Shown here in pieces: positions 34,798 through 43,137 of a stretch of 64,000 bases of DNA. A program made the position numbers and the translations under genes. Each line of letters begins with the position of its first letter. Position 1 is the stretch's first letter. Below the pieces are notes generated by a model. The model ran no database searches. It was not told where the DNA came from and saw nothing but the letters and a program-made list of their open reading frames with translations. The stretch comes from JACMRP01 sp047302465 (GTDB lineage: Bacteria > Bdellovibrionota > Bdellovibrionia > Bdellovibrionales > Bdellovibrionaceae): contig NZ_CP178621.1 in assembly GCF_047302465.1 (NCBI RefSeq), forward strand, positions 2,108,001 to 2,172,000. The letters are read 5' to 3'.

Positions 34798-35499
34798 ATG
34801 GGAAAATCATGGAAAAACGCCGGAAAATCAGAAAAGGCCATGCAAAAAGGCCAAATATTCACCAAACTTGCCCGCGAGATTGCAGTCTCCGCGAAAGCTG
34901 GTGGACCTGACCCCGCCGCGAACTCCCGTTTACGCCTAGCGATCGATGCCGCTAAAAAGATGTCTTGCCCGACAGATACTATCGACCGCGCCATTAAAAA
35001 AGGTGCAGGCCTCTTAGATGACGGTAAAATCATCGAGGAAGTTGTTTACGAGGGCTACGGTCCCCACGGTGTGGGCGTGATCGTTGAATGCCAAACTGAC
35101 AATAAAAACAGAACCGCTTCAGAAATGCGCCACGCTTTCAAATCTCATGAAGGCAATATGGGTGAATCTGGCAGCGTTGCTTGGATGTTTGAACACGTAG
35201 GCTATATCGTAGCTACTAAAGCTGGGACTTTTGATCCAGATGAAGAAGCGATCGAAGCCGGCGCTAACGAAGTCTATAAAGATGACGATGGCTCTTACGA
35301 GTTCTATACAGGCCACTCTGATCTTGCAGCAGTGAATGAAAGCCTCACAAAGCGCGGTTGGAAGGTGACGACTTCAGAGCTTTCTTATAAGGCAAAAACG
35401 CCTGCAGAAATCACTGCTGAACAAAGAAAAGACGTCGAGGAGTTCTTAGGCTTCCTTGACGACATGGACGACTCTCACAGAGTCCACGCAACACTCTAA
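34798..35499 (+). CDS. yebC: YebC/PmpR family protein (233 aa)
   Basis: MGKSWKNAGKSEKAMQKGQIFTKLAREI is a typical YebC N-terminus, followed by GGPDPAANSRLRLAIDAAK and YEGYGPHGVGVIVEC. Full family length. YebC proteins act as transcription regulators or help ribosomes translate proline-rich stretches. The ATG at 34798 is chosen because the family starts here, although the frame is open upstream. The ribosome site is weak. A strong terminator follows. Confidence 0.93.
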   Translation: MGKSWKNAGKSEKAMQKGQIFTKLAREIAVSAKAGGPDPAANSRLRLAIDAAKKMSCPTDTIDRAIKKGAGLLDDGKIIEEVVYEGYGPHGVGVIVECQTDNKNRTASEMRHAFKSHEGNMGESGSVAWMFEHVGYIVATKAGTFDPDEEAIEAGANEVYKDDDGSYEFYTGHSDLAAVNESLTKRGWKVTTSELSYKAKTPAEITAEQRKDVEEFLGFLDDMDDSHRVHATL

Positions 35500-35504
35500 A
35501 AACT

Positions 35505-35535
35505 AAAAAACCCGCTCGAAAGAGCGGGTTTTTCA
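35505..35535 (+). terminator. Bidirectional terminator between yebC and the protease gene
   Basis: AAAACCCGCTC and GAGCGGGTTTTT pair perfectly around GAAA. It can serve yebC on plus and the trypsin-like gene on minus. Confidence 0.88.
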
Positions 35536-35555
35536 TTTCACAATTTATTCTATTC

Positions 35556-36422
35556 TTATTGAGCTTTAGAAAGCGCCTGAGAGATGTAAGAGATCTGAGT
35601 CACATCTTCACCGCGGCAGCCGTCTTCTGTGCAACGATTGCTGATAGAGCAACGATTTTTGCTGTCATAAACGAAATCGCTTTCGCCACGAACAAGAATA
35701 CCAACTACTTCTAAAGTGTCTTGGTTGAAAACCGCAGAACCCGAGTTACCACCGTAAGTATCGAGGCTCGCTGTGAAGTATTGAGACTTCACACTGCGAA
35801 CGATTCCGTTATCAGTTACTTTTGTTGGAATGCCTGATGGATGACCTACAACGATCAAGTTATCACCTGGCTTCACTGAAGATCTTGCAAGCGTCAGAGG
35901 TCTGTGACCACGAACTGGGCGATCCAATCTTACAAGGGCATAGTCTTCAGATCCAGTTTGCGCTCTTTCAATAACAGACTTACAAGTATAAACTTCAGAG
36001 CTTTCCACTTCTGATGGAGCCTGGTCTTGGCTAGACATTCTGTAAGAGAAAACAAAACTGCTTTGAGCACAACGAGCAGCATCGATACAGTGACCTGCAG
36101 TTGCCATCAAATCATCACCTACAAGGAACGCAGAACAAAAAGCACCAGAAGGCTCAGTTGCATAAGGCTCAGAACTGCAAAGCCCCATGACTCTTTGGAA
36201 AGTCTCAGCTTTCACAGTCGTCATGCCGTTAGATTTTGCAGTTAAGGCTGAATTACGGATTACTGCTGCCGTGCTATCCGCTACTTCGCGAACATCGGCT
36301 CTAGGAACTTGGAAGTACTGCATGCGATTGTCGTCGCCATAAATAACTTTGTTTTGGATCTTCGCGATTGCGATCGGAGAAAGAAAGTAACAAATCGCGA
36401 CTAAAAGAATTGCTTTGACCAC
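35556..36422 (-). CDS. Secreted trypsin-like (S1) serine protease (288 aa)
   Basis: A signal peptide (AILLVAICYFLSPIAIA) is followed by a chymotrypsin-fold domain with the triad His111 in ATAGHC, Asp160 in SEDYALVRLD and Ser227 in YGGNSGSAV. Eight or more cysteines point to an extracytoplasmic, disulfide-bonded enzyme. The C-terminus is cysteine-rich (NRCSISNRCTEDGC). The S1 pocket residue cannot be set by eye. The start is GTG at 36422 with GGAGG seven bases upstream. A plausible predatory or periplasmic protease. Confidence 0.9.
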   Translation of the reverse strand: MVKAILLVAICYFLSPIAIAKIQNKVIYGDDNRMQYFQVPRADVREVADSTAAVIRNSALTAKSNGMTTVKAETFQRVMGLCSSEPYATEPSGAFCSAFLVGDDLMATAGHCIDAARCAQSSFVFSYRMSSQDQAPSEVESSEVYTCKSVIERAQTGSEDYALVRLDRPVRGHRPLTLARSSVKPGDNLIVVGHPSGIPTKVTDNGIVRSVKSQYFTASLDTYGGNSGSAVFNQDTLEVVGILVRGESDFVYDSKNRCSISNRCTEDGCRGEDVTQISYISQALSKAQ

Positions 36423-36447
36423 TCAAACCCTCCTGGTTTTCAGCAAG

Positions 36448-36469
36448 AGGTGCTTCGTGCACCTTTTTC
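36448..36469 (+). terminator. Terminator-like hairpin on the plus strand
   Basis: AGGTGC and GCACCT pair around TTCGT and are followed by TTTTCT. It points along plus, where no gene ends nearby; it may stop antisense transcription or be a chance hairpin in the sufE/protease gap. Confidence 0.3.
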
Positions 36470-36504
36470 TATTCTGAAAACAGAAGTGTTAATGGTCAAA
36501 AAAA

Positions 36505-36948
36505 TTAAGCGTTTGTCTTTGAATTCAAGACGTAAGCAAAGGCAGTTGCATAGAGACGAATTTGCTTCAACATCGAGTGCAAACCATTCGCTCTACTCGG
36601 TGACAAATTGCCCTCAAACCCAAGAGCTTTCAAAAACTCTGGAGGCGTCTTCAAAATTTCGTTCGGGTTCGCACCAGAGTAAACACGAAGGAGCAGTGCC
36701 ACAAGACCCTTTACGATCATCGCATCACTGTCACCTTGGATAGTCATCTCGCCTTGCGGAGTGAGTTGAGCATGTAACCAGACTTGAGATTGGCAACCCT
36801 TGACCTTATTCTCTTCGCTCTTCAAATCTTCAGGCATATCAGGAAGTTGTCGTCCCATTTCGATGATTCGCTTATAGCGCTCTTCCCAGTCCTTGAGGTT
36901 CTGGAACTCTTGAATAATTTGATTTTGGCGGTCTGCTATTGTGGACAT
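36505..36948 (-). CDS. sufE: SufE-like sulfur acceptor for Fe-S cluster assembly (147 aa)
   Basis: The sulfur-accepting cysteine is C52 in VKGCQSQVWL, with LPDMPEDLKSEENK before it and LSPSRANGLHSMLKQIR at the end, all SufE family blocks. It takes persulfide from a cysteine desulfurase in the cytoplasm. It overlaps the upstream Cys-cluster gene by 13 bases (7 codons' worth minus frame), so both are translated together. The SUF scaffold genes are not in the window. Confidence 0.93.
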   Translation of the reverse strand: MSTIADRQNQIIQEFQNLKDWEERYKRIIEMGRQLPDMPEDLKSEENKVKGCQSQVWLHAQLTPQGEMTIQGDSDAMIVKGLVALLLRVYSGANPNEILKTPPEFLKALGFEGNLSPSRANGLHSMLKQIRLYATAFAYVLNSKTNA

Positions 36949-37754
36949 ATTTTACCGAAAGCCTTCCGTAAACGATCCTCGAGTTGTTGGCCAGTTTCGC
37001 CCAAAAGCTCGTGGAAGGATTTCTTATCTAATTCCGACACAATCTGAAAGGACTTTTTAAAGAATCCTACCTGATCATCGTAATAACCATTCCAGAGGTC
37101 TCTAGCTTTCTTCTCAGGCAGATAAGGACTCTTCAACTCAGTTTTTGTGCCTTCAAAACGATTGAGGTAGTTCAACAAATCACTGATTTGACGAGGCGAG
37201 AAATCAAGCATCACTAAAGACTCTTCCATGAGCGCCATCTCGACATAGGTCAAATAATTAGAAACTTCATCCCAGAACTGAATTCCTTTTTTGCCGTAAG
37301 AGCTTTTGCAATAAAAGCTGGTACAAACTGCACCACGGTGGCGCCAGATTCCGCAGTTCTGTTGTTCGTGATTAAAATAGGGACAGAGCCAATCCTCACG
37401 CTGACCAAATTCGTTTTTCTTACGATGATTAAACGGCACCTGATAACTCGGTGGAGCTACTAGACCTAATGGCAATGAGTATTCACGACGTTCAATTTTC
37501 TCGCGGATACTCATGAGTGCGGATGGCGCTGCTTGCGAGTCTTTGCTAAGAATTGCACCGACCACGTAGTTAGGCAGAAATGGATAATACGTACAGCATT
37601 TTAAATGGGCTTCATAGAAGATCTCGCCGCGATTACGAGGTCTAGCCATAACACAAGAATCACAGGTAGCCTTGGTCTCTTCAGGCTCGAAAGACAAAAT
37701 ATCTCTCGGAAGCAGAGACTCATAAATGCGCGGAACTTGGTATTTTAATTTCAT
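36936..37754 (-). CDS. Cysteine-cluster protein resembling the YkgJ type (272 aa)
   Basis: Eight cysteines lie in a fixed pattern: C31 and C34 (CDSC), C53 and C54 (KCC), then C124, C134, C144 and C149 in a block that includes CPYF, NCGIWRHRGAVC and FYC. This resembles YkgJ-like zinc or iron-chelating cysteine-cluster proteins, though longer. It is cytoplasmic. Overlap with sufE and a start just after the App1-like gene suggest a cluster or metal cofactor. ATG 37754 is used instead of the preceding TTG. Function not established. Confidence 0.6.
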   Translation of the reverse strand: MKLKYQVPRIYESLLPRDILSFEPEETKATCDSCVMARPRNRGEIFYEAHLKCCTYYPFLPNYVVGAILSKDSQAAPSALMSIREKIERREYSLPLGLVAPPSYQVPFNHRKKNEFGQREDWLCPYFNHEQQNCGIWRHRGAVCTSFYCKSSYGKKGIQFWDEVSNYLTYVEMALMEESLVMLDFSPRQISDLLNYLNRFEGTKTELKSPYLPEKKARDLWNGYYDDQVGFFKKSFQIVSELDKKSFHELLGETGQQLEDRLRKAFGKICPQ

Positions 37755-37759
37755 CAACC

Positions 37760-39046
37760 CTAATTGAACGCCAAAGGCGCTTGCATGTGGCAGCGATTTA
37801 TCAAATGCTCTTTAAGAGGTGCCAAGAACTGATACTCCCCGTCCACGGACCAGCGCCATTGGAAGTCGTCGCAGTTCACAAAACTTGGAATACCGTACTC
37901 ATACACTGCAGAGGCCTCGACGTTTTCAGCCAAGATACGGTCTTTCATGTTGAGCATTGTACTCATAGCATCCGCAAGTCCGATCAAGCCTTTTTGCTGC
38001 CAATCCACCATAAGCTCAACCGAAGTCACATATCCAGTTTGCTCTGGAAATAGAACATTGCCAACTTCAGATATGGATTGAGTAGAATAAACGACATGGA
38101 TATATGGGTAGAAAAGAACATCCGGAAACTTCTCGGTCAGCCTATGGAAGACCTCCGTATCCGGGGATCCGTTGTGACTTACTAAAATCACAATCTGTGG
38201 TTTATAGCGAGAAATGGTTTCATCTAAAATCTTGAAACGTACTTCAGCATCCTGATTGGAGTCATAAGTTTTATGAACTCCTTTTGGAAAATCATTTCGA
38301 TTCAAAAACTCTCGTTCGTTCTTTCCCATCACCAACTGCGGGCTCTGAGTGAGATAAACAAAGCGGAAGTCGGGGTTGTTTTTTGCAAGCAACTGGAACG
38401 CTTCACTCATTCCTAAAAAGCGTTTTCGAGTCGAGTTCACAAAATTCAAAGAATCCCAGAAGTTTCGTACATGTGACAGCTTGAGTGTATCTTCCACATT
38501 AGCAATGACCAAGGTCTTGTCTGGTACATTTAACTTACGAGGAACAACTGCGCTCACACCGTTTTCAGAGTAAAGAACTTCGAAGTGATCAGGTCTTACG
38601 TGAACTTTAAAAGTCCCGTCTGCAGAAACAAAAAGATATTCACGCTCAGAATTTACTTTAAAGAGCTTGCCATAAACATTCGCTTTCACGCCTTTAATTT
38701 TGTAGCTCATAGTGCGAGAAATAGAGTTCACAAATCCATAGGGTCCACTATGAACAAAGATAGAACACTCATGACCGACATTCACTCGGTTCGCACAAAT
38801 GAACTGCAAACCTTTATCTTCGGTTTCAATAGCTTTGCCCGGACCGATCATTGAGTTTTTAACGGGAACATCCATCGCATCAAAAAGAAGGCGCCCATCA
38901 GAATCGGCACTTCCCGTTGCGTCTTTTGCCAGAATGCGGATGACTCCATAAGGGCCCACAAATTGTCCTCGAGTAATAGCTTTGGCTACTCCTGAACTGC
39001 TCAAAATAAATAAAACGAGCATAGACAATATTGTCGTGCGCACCAT
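37760..39046 (-). CDS. Exported App1/DUF2183-like protein lacking HAD catalytic aspartates (428 aa)
   Basis: A signal peptide (ILSMLVLFILSSSGVAKA) leads a beta-rich N-terminal region (25-175) and then an App1-type HAD domain. Its strands are recognisable: LVIANVEDTLKLSHV, FRFVYLTQSPQ, FLNRNDFPKG and IVILVSHNGSPDTEVF. Active members have DxDxT and a GDSG motif. Here the first reads N183-V-E185-D-T, and GDSG is replaced by SHNG, so phosphatidate phosphatase activity is unlikely. GGGGGA precedes the ATG. It is the first gene of a tight unit with the Cys-cluster gene and sufE. Confidence 0.7.
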   Translation of the reverse strand: MVRTTILSMLVLFILSSSGVAKAITRGQFVGPYGVIRILAKDATGSADSDGRLLFDAMDVPVKNSMIGPGKAIETEDKGLQFICANRVNVGHECSIFVHSGPYGFVNSISRTMSYKIKGVKANVYGKLFKVNSEREYLFVSADGTFKVHVRPDHFEVLYSENGVSAVVPRKLNVPDKTLVIANVEDTLKLSHVRNFWDSLNFVNSTRKRFLGMSEAFQLLAKNNPDFRFVYLTQSPQLVMGKNEREFLNRNDFPKGVHKTYDSNQDAEVRFKILDETISRYKPQIVILVSHNGSPDTEVFHRLTEKFPDVLFYPYIHVVYSTQSISEVGNVLFPEQTGYVTSVELMVDWQQKGLIGLADAMSTMLNMKDRILAENVEASAVYEYGIPSFVNCDDFQWRWSVDGEYQFLAPLKEHLINRCHMQAPLAFN

Positions 39047-39139
39047 GGAAGAATCCCCCTTTTAGACCCTTGGCAATAGCTTGGACATTTGAGGCACCAA
39101 AAATGTCACTTTAACCCCTGTCTTGGCAACAAGAATTAT

Positions 39140-39154
39140 GTATCATCTTGAGAT
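39140..39154. promoter_or_regulatory. Imperfect GTCTCA-N3-TGAGAC palindrome
   Basis: GTATCATCTTGAGAT matches 10 of 12 positions. It lies between the divergent App1-like gene (start 39046) and the small exported protein gene (start 39271). An AATACTT box follows about 20 bases downstream on plus. Confidence 0.35.
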
Positions 39155-39270
39155 ATTTTTTATGTGTAATATTAAATACTTATGGCGTTAGGCGAAAGTT
39201 ATTTCGACCTTTTCCGGCCCCTGGCTTGCAACTTAACAGAATAAGAGCTTCGACAAACGAAGGAGGCCCC

Positions 39271-39537
39271 ATGAAAACAGCAATCGTTTTGACCATTTTA
39301 ATGGCAGTTTCATCAACCAGCTACGCGTGGATTGAGAAGGCTCCTGCACAAAAAGCCTATGATTTTAAGTACAAATTGAAGAACGACACCTTCAAATACT
39401 CAAGATCAGCAGCCAGCTATGAAGAGGCTTTCGAGCACGCAGCCACCGCTTGCTTTAAGCACTTCAAAAACGGCAAGCGTCTTAGCGAAACCGAAGGTCT
39501 TGATATTATCGATGTGTGTGCAAACCCAAGATCTTAA
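39271..39537 (+). CDS. Small exported protein of unknown function (88 aa)
   Basis: AAGGAGG sits just upstream of ATG 39271, so the upstream extension of the frame is rejected. A short signal peptide (MKTAIVLTILMAVSSTSYA) is followed by about 70 lysine- and aromatic-rich residues with two cysteines (ATACFKH and IDVCANP) that could form one disulfide. Probably periplasmic or secreted. No family recognised. Confidence 0.7.
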   Translation: MKTAIVLTILMAVSSTSYAWIEKAPAQKAYDFKYKLKNDTFKYSRSAASYEEAFEHAATACFKHFKNGKRLSETEGLDIIDVCANPRS

Positions 39538-39637
39538 TCCCTGACAACTACGCGCCGCATAGCTCGCTTAAAAACTGATTCTTTAAGCCCCTGCTTTGAA
39601 TTATAAATTAAGGACTAACATTCAACGGGGTATAAGT

Positions 39638-39850
39638 ATGGGCATCGGCGGTAAAGTTTTAGATTTCCTCTTCGGCAAAGATCCAGACATTTTCGACGAA
39701 AAAGGCAACGTCAGCCACAAACTCCCTAAAAAGAAGTGGGACGCTTGGTACAACAGAACCAAGACAGATCCTCAGTACAACTGGAGAAACCACACCGGTG
39801 TAGCTGGTGCGAGCGGTAAGAAAAAAACCGACAATCCACCACGTAACTAA
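39638..39850 (+). CDS. Small conserved-looking hypothetical protein (70 aa)
   Basis: ATG 39638 follows GGGG-rich sequence. The protein opens MGIGGKVLDFLFGKDPDIFDEKG and then is rich in Lys, Trp and Asn (KKWDAWYNRTKTDPQYNWRN), with no membrane segment or cysteine. It is likely a soluble cytoplasmic protein. Its own terminator follows, which supports a real gene. Function unknown. Confidence 0.65.
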   Translation: MGIGGKVLDFLFGKDPDIFDEKGNVSHKLPKKKWDAWYNRTKTDPQYNWRNHTGVAGASGKKKTDNPPRN

Positions 39851-39873
39851 TCGCTAATCTAAATAGCGTTCAT

Positions 39874-39905
39874 AAAAAACCAAGCCATCAAGCTTGGTTT
39901 TTTTA
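39874..39905 (+). terminator. Rho-independent terminator
   Basis: AACCAAGC and GCTTGGTT pair around CATCA and are followed by a T run; A residues on the other side make it usable in both directions. Confidence 0.85.
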
Positions 39906-40021
39906 TTTCTGCGTGTTCACATACTCATTTCTGTTCTTAAACAAGAAGAACCAAAAGGTCTTCTCCTAAACTTTTTTTCATTTTTCAATAGTCCCCAATA
40001 GACCACTTCACCGGGGGACAT

Positions 40022-40837
40022 ATGACAGCTTCTTTAAAATACCTCTTATCGCTCAGTTTGGTGCTGCTAAAAGTGTCTCTATGTTTTGGCGAGGCCTCGG
40101 AAGAGGAAATGAATAAGTCCAACAATCCTCTAACCCCCATGGCAGGTCTGGTACTGCAGGATTACTCTGCTCCTGAATTGTACGGCAGCGACGAGACCAC
40201 GAATAGCTTCTTAATGAGAGGCACCCTGCCATTTGTGTGGAAAGATATCCCGCAACTATCGCGTGTTACGATTCCTTACAACACAGTCCCATCGATGGAT
40301 GGTGAAGATGTCAGTGCTCTTGGCGACATCAACATCTTTGATATTTTCCTTACAGGGACTCCGCGACTGCAACTTGGTATTGGCCCTTACCTGGTGCTAC
40401 CAACAGCTTCTAAAGACGAAACCGGCGCTGGTAAATGGCAAATTGGCGCGGCTGGCGTTGTGATGGCTCCAATGTATTGGGGACTTCTAGGAGCTCTTCT
40501 AACTTATCAACATGACTTCGCTGGCGACAGCGACCGCCCAACTCAGAATATCTTCACGGCACAGCCTTTTGTTATCTACAACCTACCTCATGCGTTTTAC
40601 CTAAGATCCGTGGGTATTTGGTATTTCAATTGGGAAAACGGTGATTACTATATTCCGGTCGGATTTGGCGCAGGTAAAGTTTGGAAGCGTGAAAGCGGCA
40701 CTACCGTTAATCTGTACCTAGAACCTCAGTGGACGGTTGCACATGAGGGCGATGGGCATCCTAAATTTCAATACCTGTTTGGCATCAACTTCCAATACCC
40801 GCTCGGAACAACGTCTATCGTTGGTCGAAACGACTAG
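40022..40837 (+). CDS. Outer-membrane beta-barrel, phenol-degradation MetA-like family (271 aa)
   Basis: A signal peptide (YLLSLSLVLLKVSLCFG) is followed by alternating beta-hairpins typical of the PF13557-type outer-membrane family. LGDINIFDIFLTG, GIGPYLVLPTAS and GAAGVVMAPMYWGLLGALLTYQ are the recognisable blocks. It ends with a beta-strand (YLFGINFQYPLG). These proteins are porin-like and their substrates are poorly known. GGGGGA lies upstream of ATG 40022. It overlaps glnD tail to tail by four bases. Confidence 0.75.
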   Translation: MTASLKYLLSLSLVLLKVSLCFGEASEEEMNKSNNPLTPMAGLVLQDYSAPELYGSDETTNSFLMRGTLPFVWKDIPQLSRVTIPYNTVPSMDGEDVSALGDINIFDIFLTGTPRLQLGIGPYLVLPTASKDETGAGKWQIGAAGVVMAPMYWGLLGALLTYQHDFAGDSDRPTQNIFTAQPFVIYNLPHAFYLRSVGIWYFNWENGDYYIPVGFGAGKVWKRESGTTVNLYLEPQWTVAHEGDGHPKFQYLFGINFQYPLGTTSIVGRND

Positions 40838-43131
40838 AGATGTTCTTTGATTTGAGTCAGCAAGGACTCTGGAGTTTCTTTCGGAGTCTTCAGAATAAAA
40901 ATATCATTTACTTGATGACCCCAGGTGTGAACACGCGCTGATTTGATATTTAATCCAGTACTCGCCAAGGCCTTTGTCGCATTACTTAAGAAGCCCACTT
41001 GGTCTTTGCCTTTAAAACTTAAAATCCACTCGCTATCATCGATGGAAACCCACTCGATTTGATCGTAAACCACTTTCGGCAGTTCTTTCGCTACACCCTG
41101 AGAGTTCTTCAGCATTTTCTCGATCACTTGCAGATTTTTCGACGTACTTACCTGGAACCAGTCGTAAACACCAATTCCTATCAGAGTCTGAATCGAAGCA
41201 TGACGAATACCAAGACCCAGCGAATACAAACGCTGTACGTAATCCGCCAGAAGTCCCTCTTGGTCTTTCTTCGAATGAAAACGAACCCAGATCTCTTTGC
41301 CTTTTTTGAAAACGAGCGGATTTAGGGATTCTTGGGACTCGCGCGCTTTTTTCAAATCCTGCGCTAGTACTGGCGACGATAAGCTTTGCAAAAGGAAATC
41401 ATCAAAGTCTGCAAGTAGATCCTCTAAACCTTTAAACTTCTTCTTTTGCAGAGATTGCTTCAGAGAGAAATAATTCTGCGTGCTTGGCGCATTCATGGCC
41501 TCGACCAAATCCCGAAGAAGTCGACCCTTCCACTCATTCCAGGCTTCTGGATTGGTGGCACAGATATCCATCACCGTGAAAATAGCTAGACGCTTTAAAC
41601 GCCCACCTTTTGCACCGATCTTTTCAAGATCTTCCCAAGTTTTTTTAGACTTTGGATTTTTTCTAAACGCCGCGATTGAAAGTTCTAGATGATTTTTCAC
41701 CATCCAGGCGACTTCTTCTGTGAATTTTTTATTGAAGCCGTACTTCTTAAAGTCTTTTCTTAAGATCTCGACTCCAAGATCTGAGTGATCTTCAGAGTGC
41801 ATGCCTTTTGCTAGGTCATGATAGAGTGCCGACCAAGAAAGGATCTTCCAATCATCATCAGTCAGTTCTTTATACAGCGTGCCTAAAGGCCCCAGAGCTT
41901 TTGGGTTTTGATAAATCTCTTTTAGCATTACACAGGCTTGCATGATGTGCACATCGGCCGTGTAACGATGGTATTGGTCGTGCTGAACGTAACCCACCAA
42001 GTGACGAATCGCAGGCAGGATTTTATCAATCAAACGAGACTCAAACACACTCACCACAAAGTCTTTCGATGCTTTGGGGTTTAACATTTCTTGCAAGACC
42101 TTCCCGAACCAGCGTGCATTCTTTTGAACGACTTTTTCAGGAAGAAGGCGATCCAAGTTCTCGCGTACTTTTTGTTGACCAAGGGGGTTTGGATATTTCT
42201 TTAAAGCCTCGACCAAATCCGTAGGCTTGTGAAATGGCAACTCGCGAGTGCTCTGAAGTTCTTTCTGTGAACTTGAAGCGACTTGGAAAATCCAGTTCAC
42301 ATAAAAGTGACTGCGTGAAAGTCCCCGCTCTAGGTCGCGCATGAAATCTTTATGAGTTTTAAAATTAAAAAACTTCGCTAAATCAAATTGTGCGGTATTC
42401 ACAAGAACTTCCCCGCAACCCATCAAGTGAAGCTTTTGACGAAGAGTCAGCAAATACGCTTTGTGATAGTTTAGAACACTCAGAGCATGCCCTGGGTTTT
42501 GAAACTTGTCAGAGAACAAATCATATACTTGCAAAGCTTGCTCGATATCACGAAGTCCGCCTGGTCCGTATTTCAGATTTGGCTCTAAGTAATTTGAAAT
42601 CGAATTGTAACGAGAAGCCCTTTGCTTTCTTTCTGAAAGTAAATCTTTAATCAGACTTTGGCGCAGTTGTTTCTTGTTTTCCCAAAGTCGTTTTTGTTGA
42701 AGCAATAATTTTGAAGCCGCTTCGGAACTGAGTGGCTTTGCTTTCCATAACGATAAAATGTCGAAGCTTTCAACCCCTTCAGTCCAATCTTCGGGATTTT
42801 TAGGAACACGGTAACGAACTTTAAGACCCGCTTGATGAAAGCGGTCTGTCAGGTCTTTTACTTTGCCTTCCGGACCACAAAACAGAATATCGATATCAGA
42901 GATCGGACAAAGCTCACCACGCGACCACGAACCTAAAATCACAGGCTCACATTCAATGAATCCCGGGAAAGCTTTAAGTTTTTCTTCAAGTTGTGAACTG
43001 AGCCAGCTTGCGAACTGAGGTCCGCCAAAATACGAAGTAAAACGAACATCACCATTCGGGGTCCAGAAAACCGGAGGAAAAACCTCGTTTGCCTTCTCCC
43101 ACTGTTCGTTACTTAAGTAAGTTTTGCTCAT
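40834..43131 (-). CDS. glnD: Protein-PII uridylyltransferase / uridylyl-removing enzyme (765 aa)
   Basis: The nucleotidyltransferase site is GSWSRGELCPISDIDILF with metal aspartates D79 and D81. An HD domain follows (HIMQACVML and ALYHDLAKGMHSEDHSDLG). Two C-terminal ACT domains appear (VRFHSKKDQEGLLADYVQ, and LSFKGKDQVGFLSNATKA). It modifies PII proteins in response to glutamine. It is shorter than the usual 850-950 residues but keeps all domains. It starts six bases after mutS, so the two are one unit. Confidence 0.88.
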   Translation of the reverse strand: MSKTYLSNEQWEKANEVFPPVFWTPNGDVRFTSYFGGPQFASWLSSQLEEKLKAFPGFIECEPVILGSWSRGELCPISDIDILFCGPEGKVKDLTDRFHQAGLKVRYRVPKNPEDWTEGVESFDILSLWKAKPLSSEAASKLLLQQKRLWENKKQLRQSLIKDLLSERKQRASRYNSISNYLEPNLKYGPGGLRDIEQALQVYDLFSDKFQNPGHALSVLNYHKAYLLTLRQKLHLMGCGEVLVNTAQFDLAKFFNFKTHKDFMRDLERGLSRSHFYVNWIFQVASSSQKELQSTRELPFHKPTDLVEALKKYPNPLGQQKVRENLDRLLPEKVVQKNARWFGKVLQEMLNPKASKDFVVSVFESRLIDKILPAIRHLVGYVQHDQYHRYTADVHIMQACVMLKEIYQNPKALGPLGTLYKELTDDDWKILSWSALYHDLAKGMHSEDHSDLGVEILRKDFKKYGFNKKFTEEVAWMVKNHLELSIAAFRKNPKSKKTWEDLEKIGAKGGRLKRLAIFTVMDICATNPEAWNEWKGRLLRDLVEAMNAPSTQNYFSLKQSLQKKKFKGLEDLLADFDDFLLQSLSSPVLAQDLKKARESQESLNPLVFKKGKEIWVRFHSKKDQEGLLADYVQRLYSLGLGIRHASIQTLIGIGVYDWFQVSTSKNLQVIEKMLKNSQGVAKELPKVVYDQIEWVSIDDSEWILSFKGKDQVGFLSNATKALASTGLNIKSARVHTWGHQVNDIFILKTPKETPESLLTQIKEHL

Positions 43132-43137
43132 TGATTC

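Noticed and set aside
36448..36469. Hairpin as the sufE terminator
   Set aside because: The T run follows on plus only; on the minus strand, where sufE is transcribed, the hairpin is followed by CTTGC.
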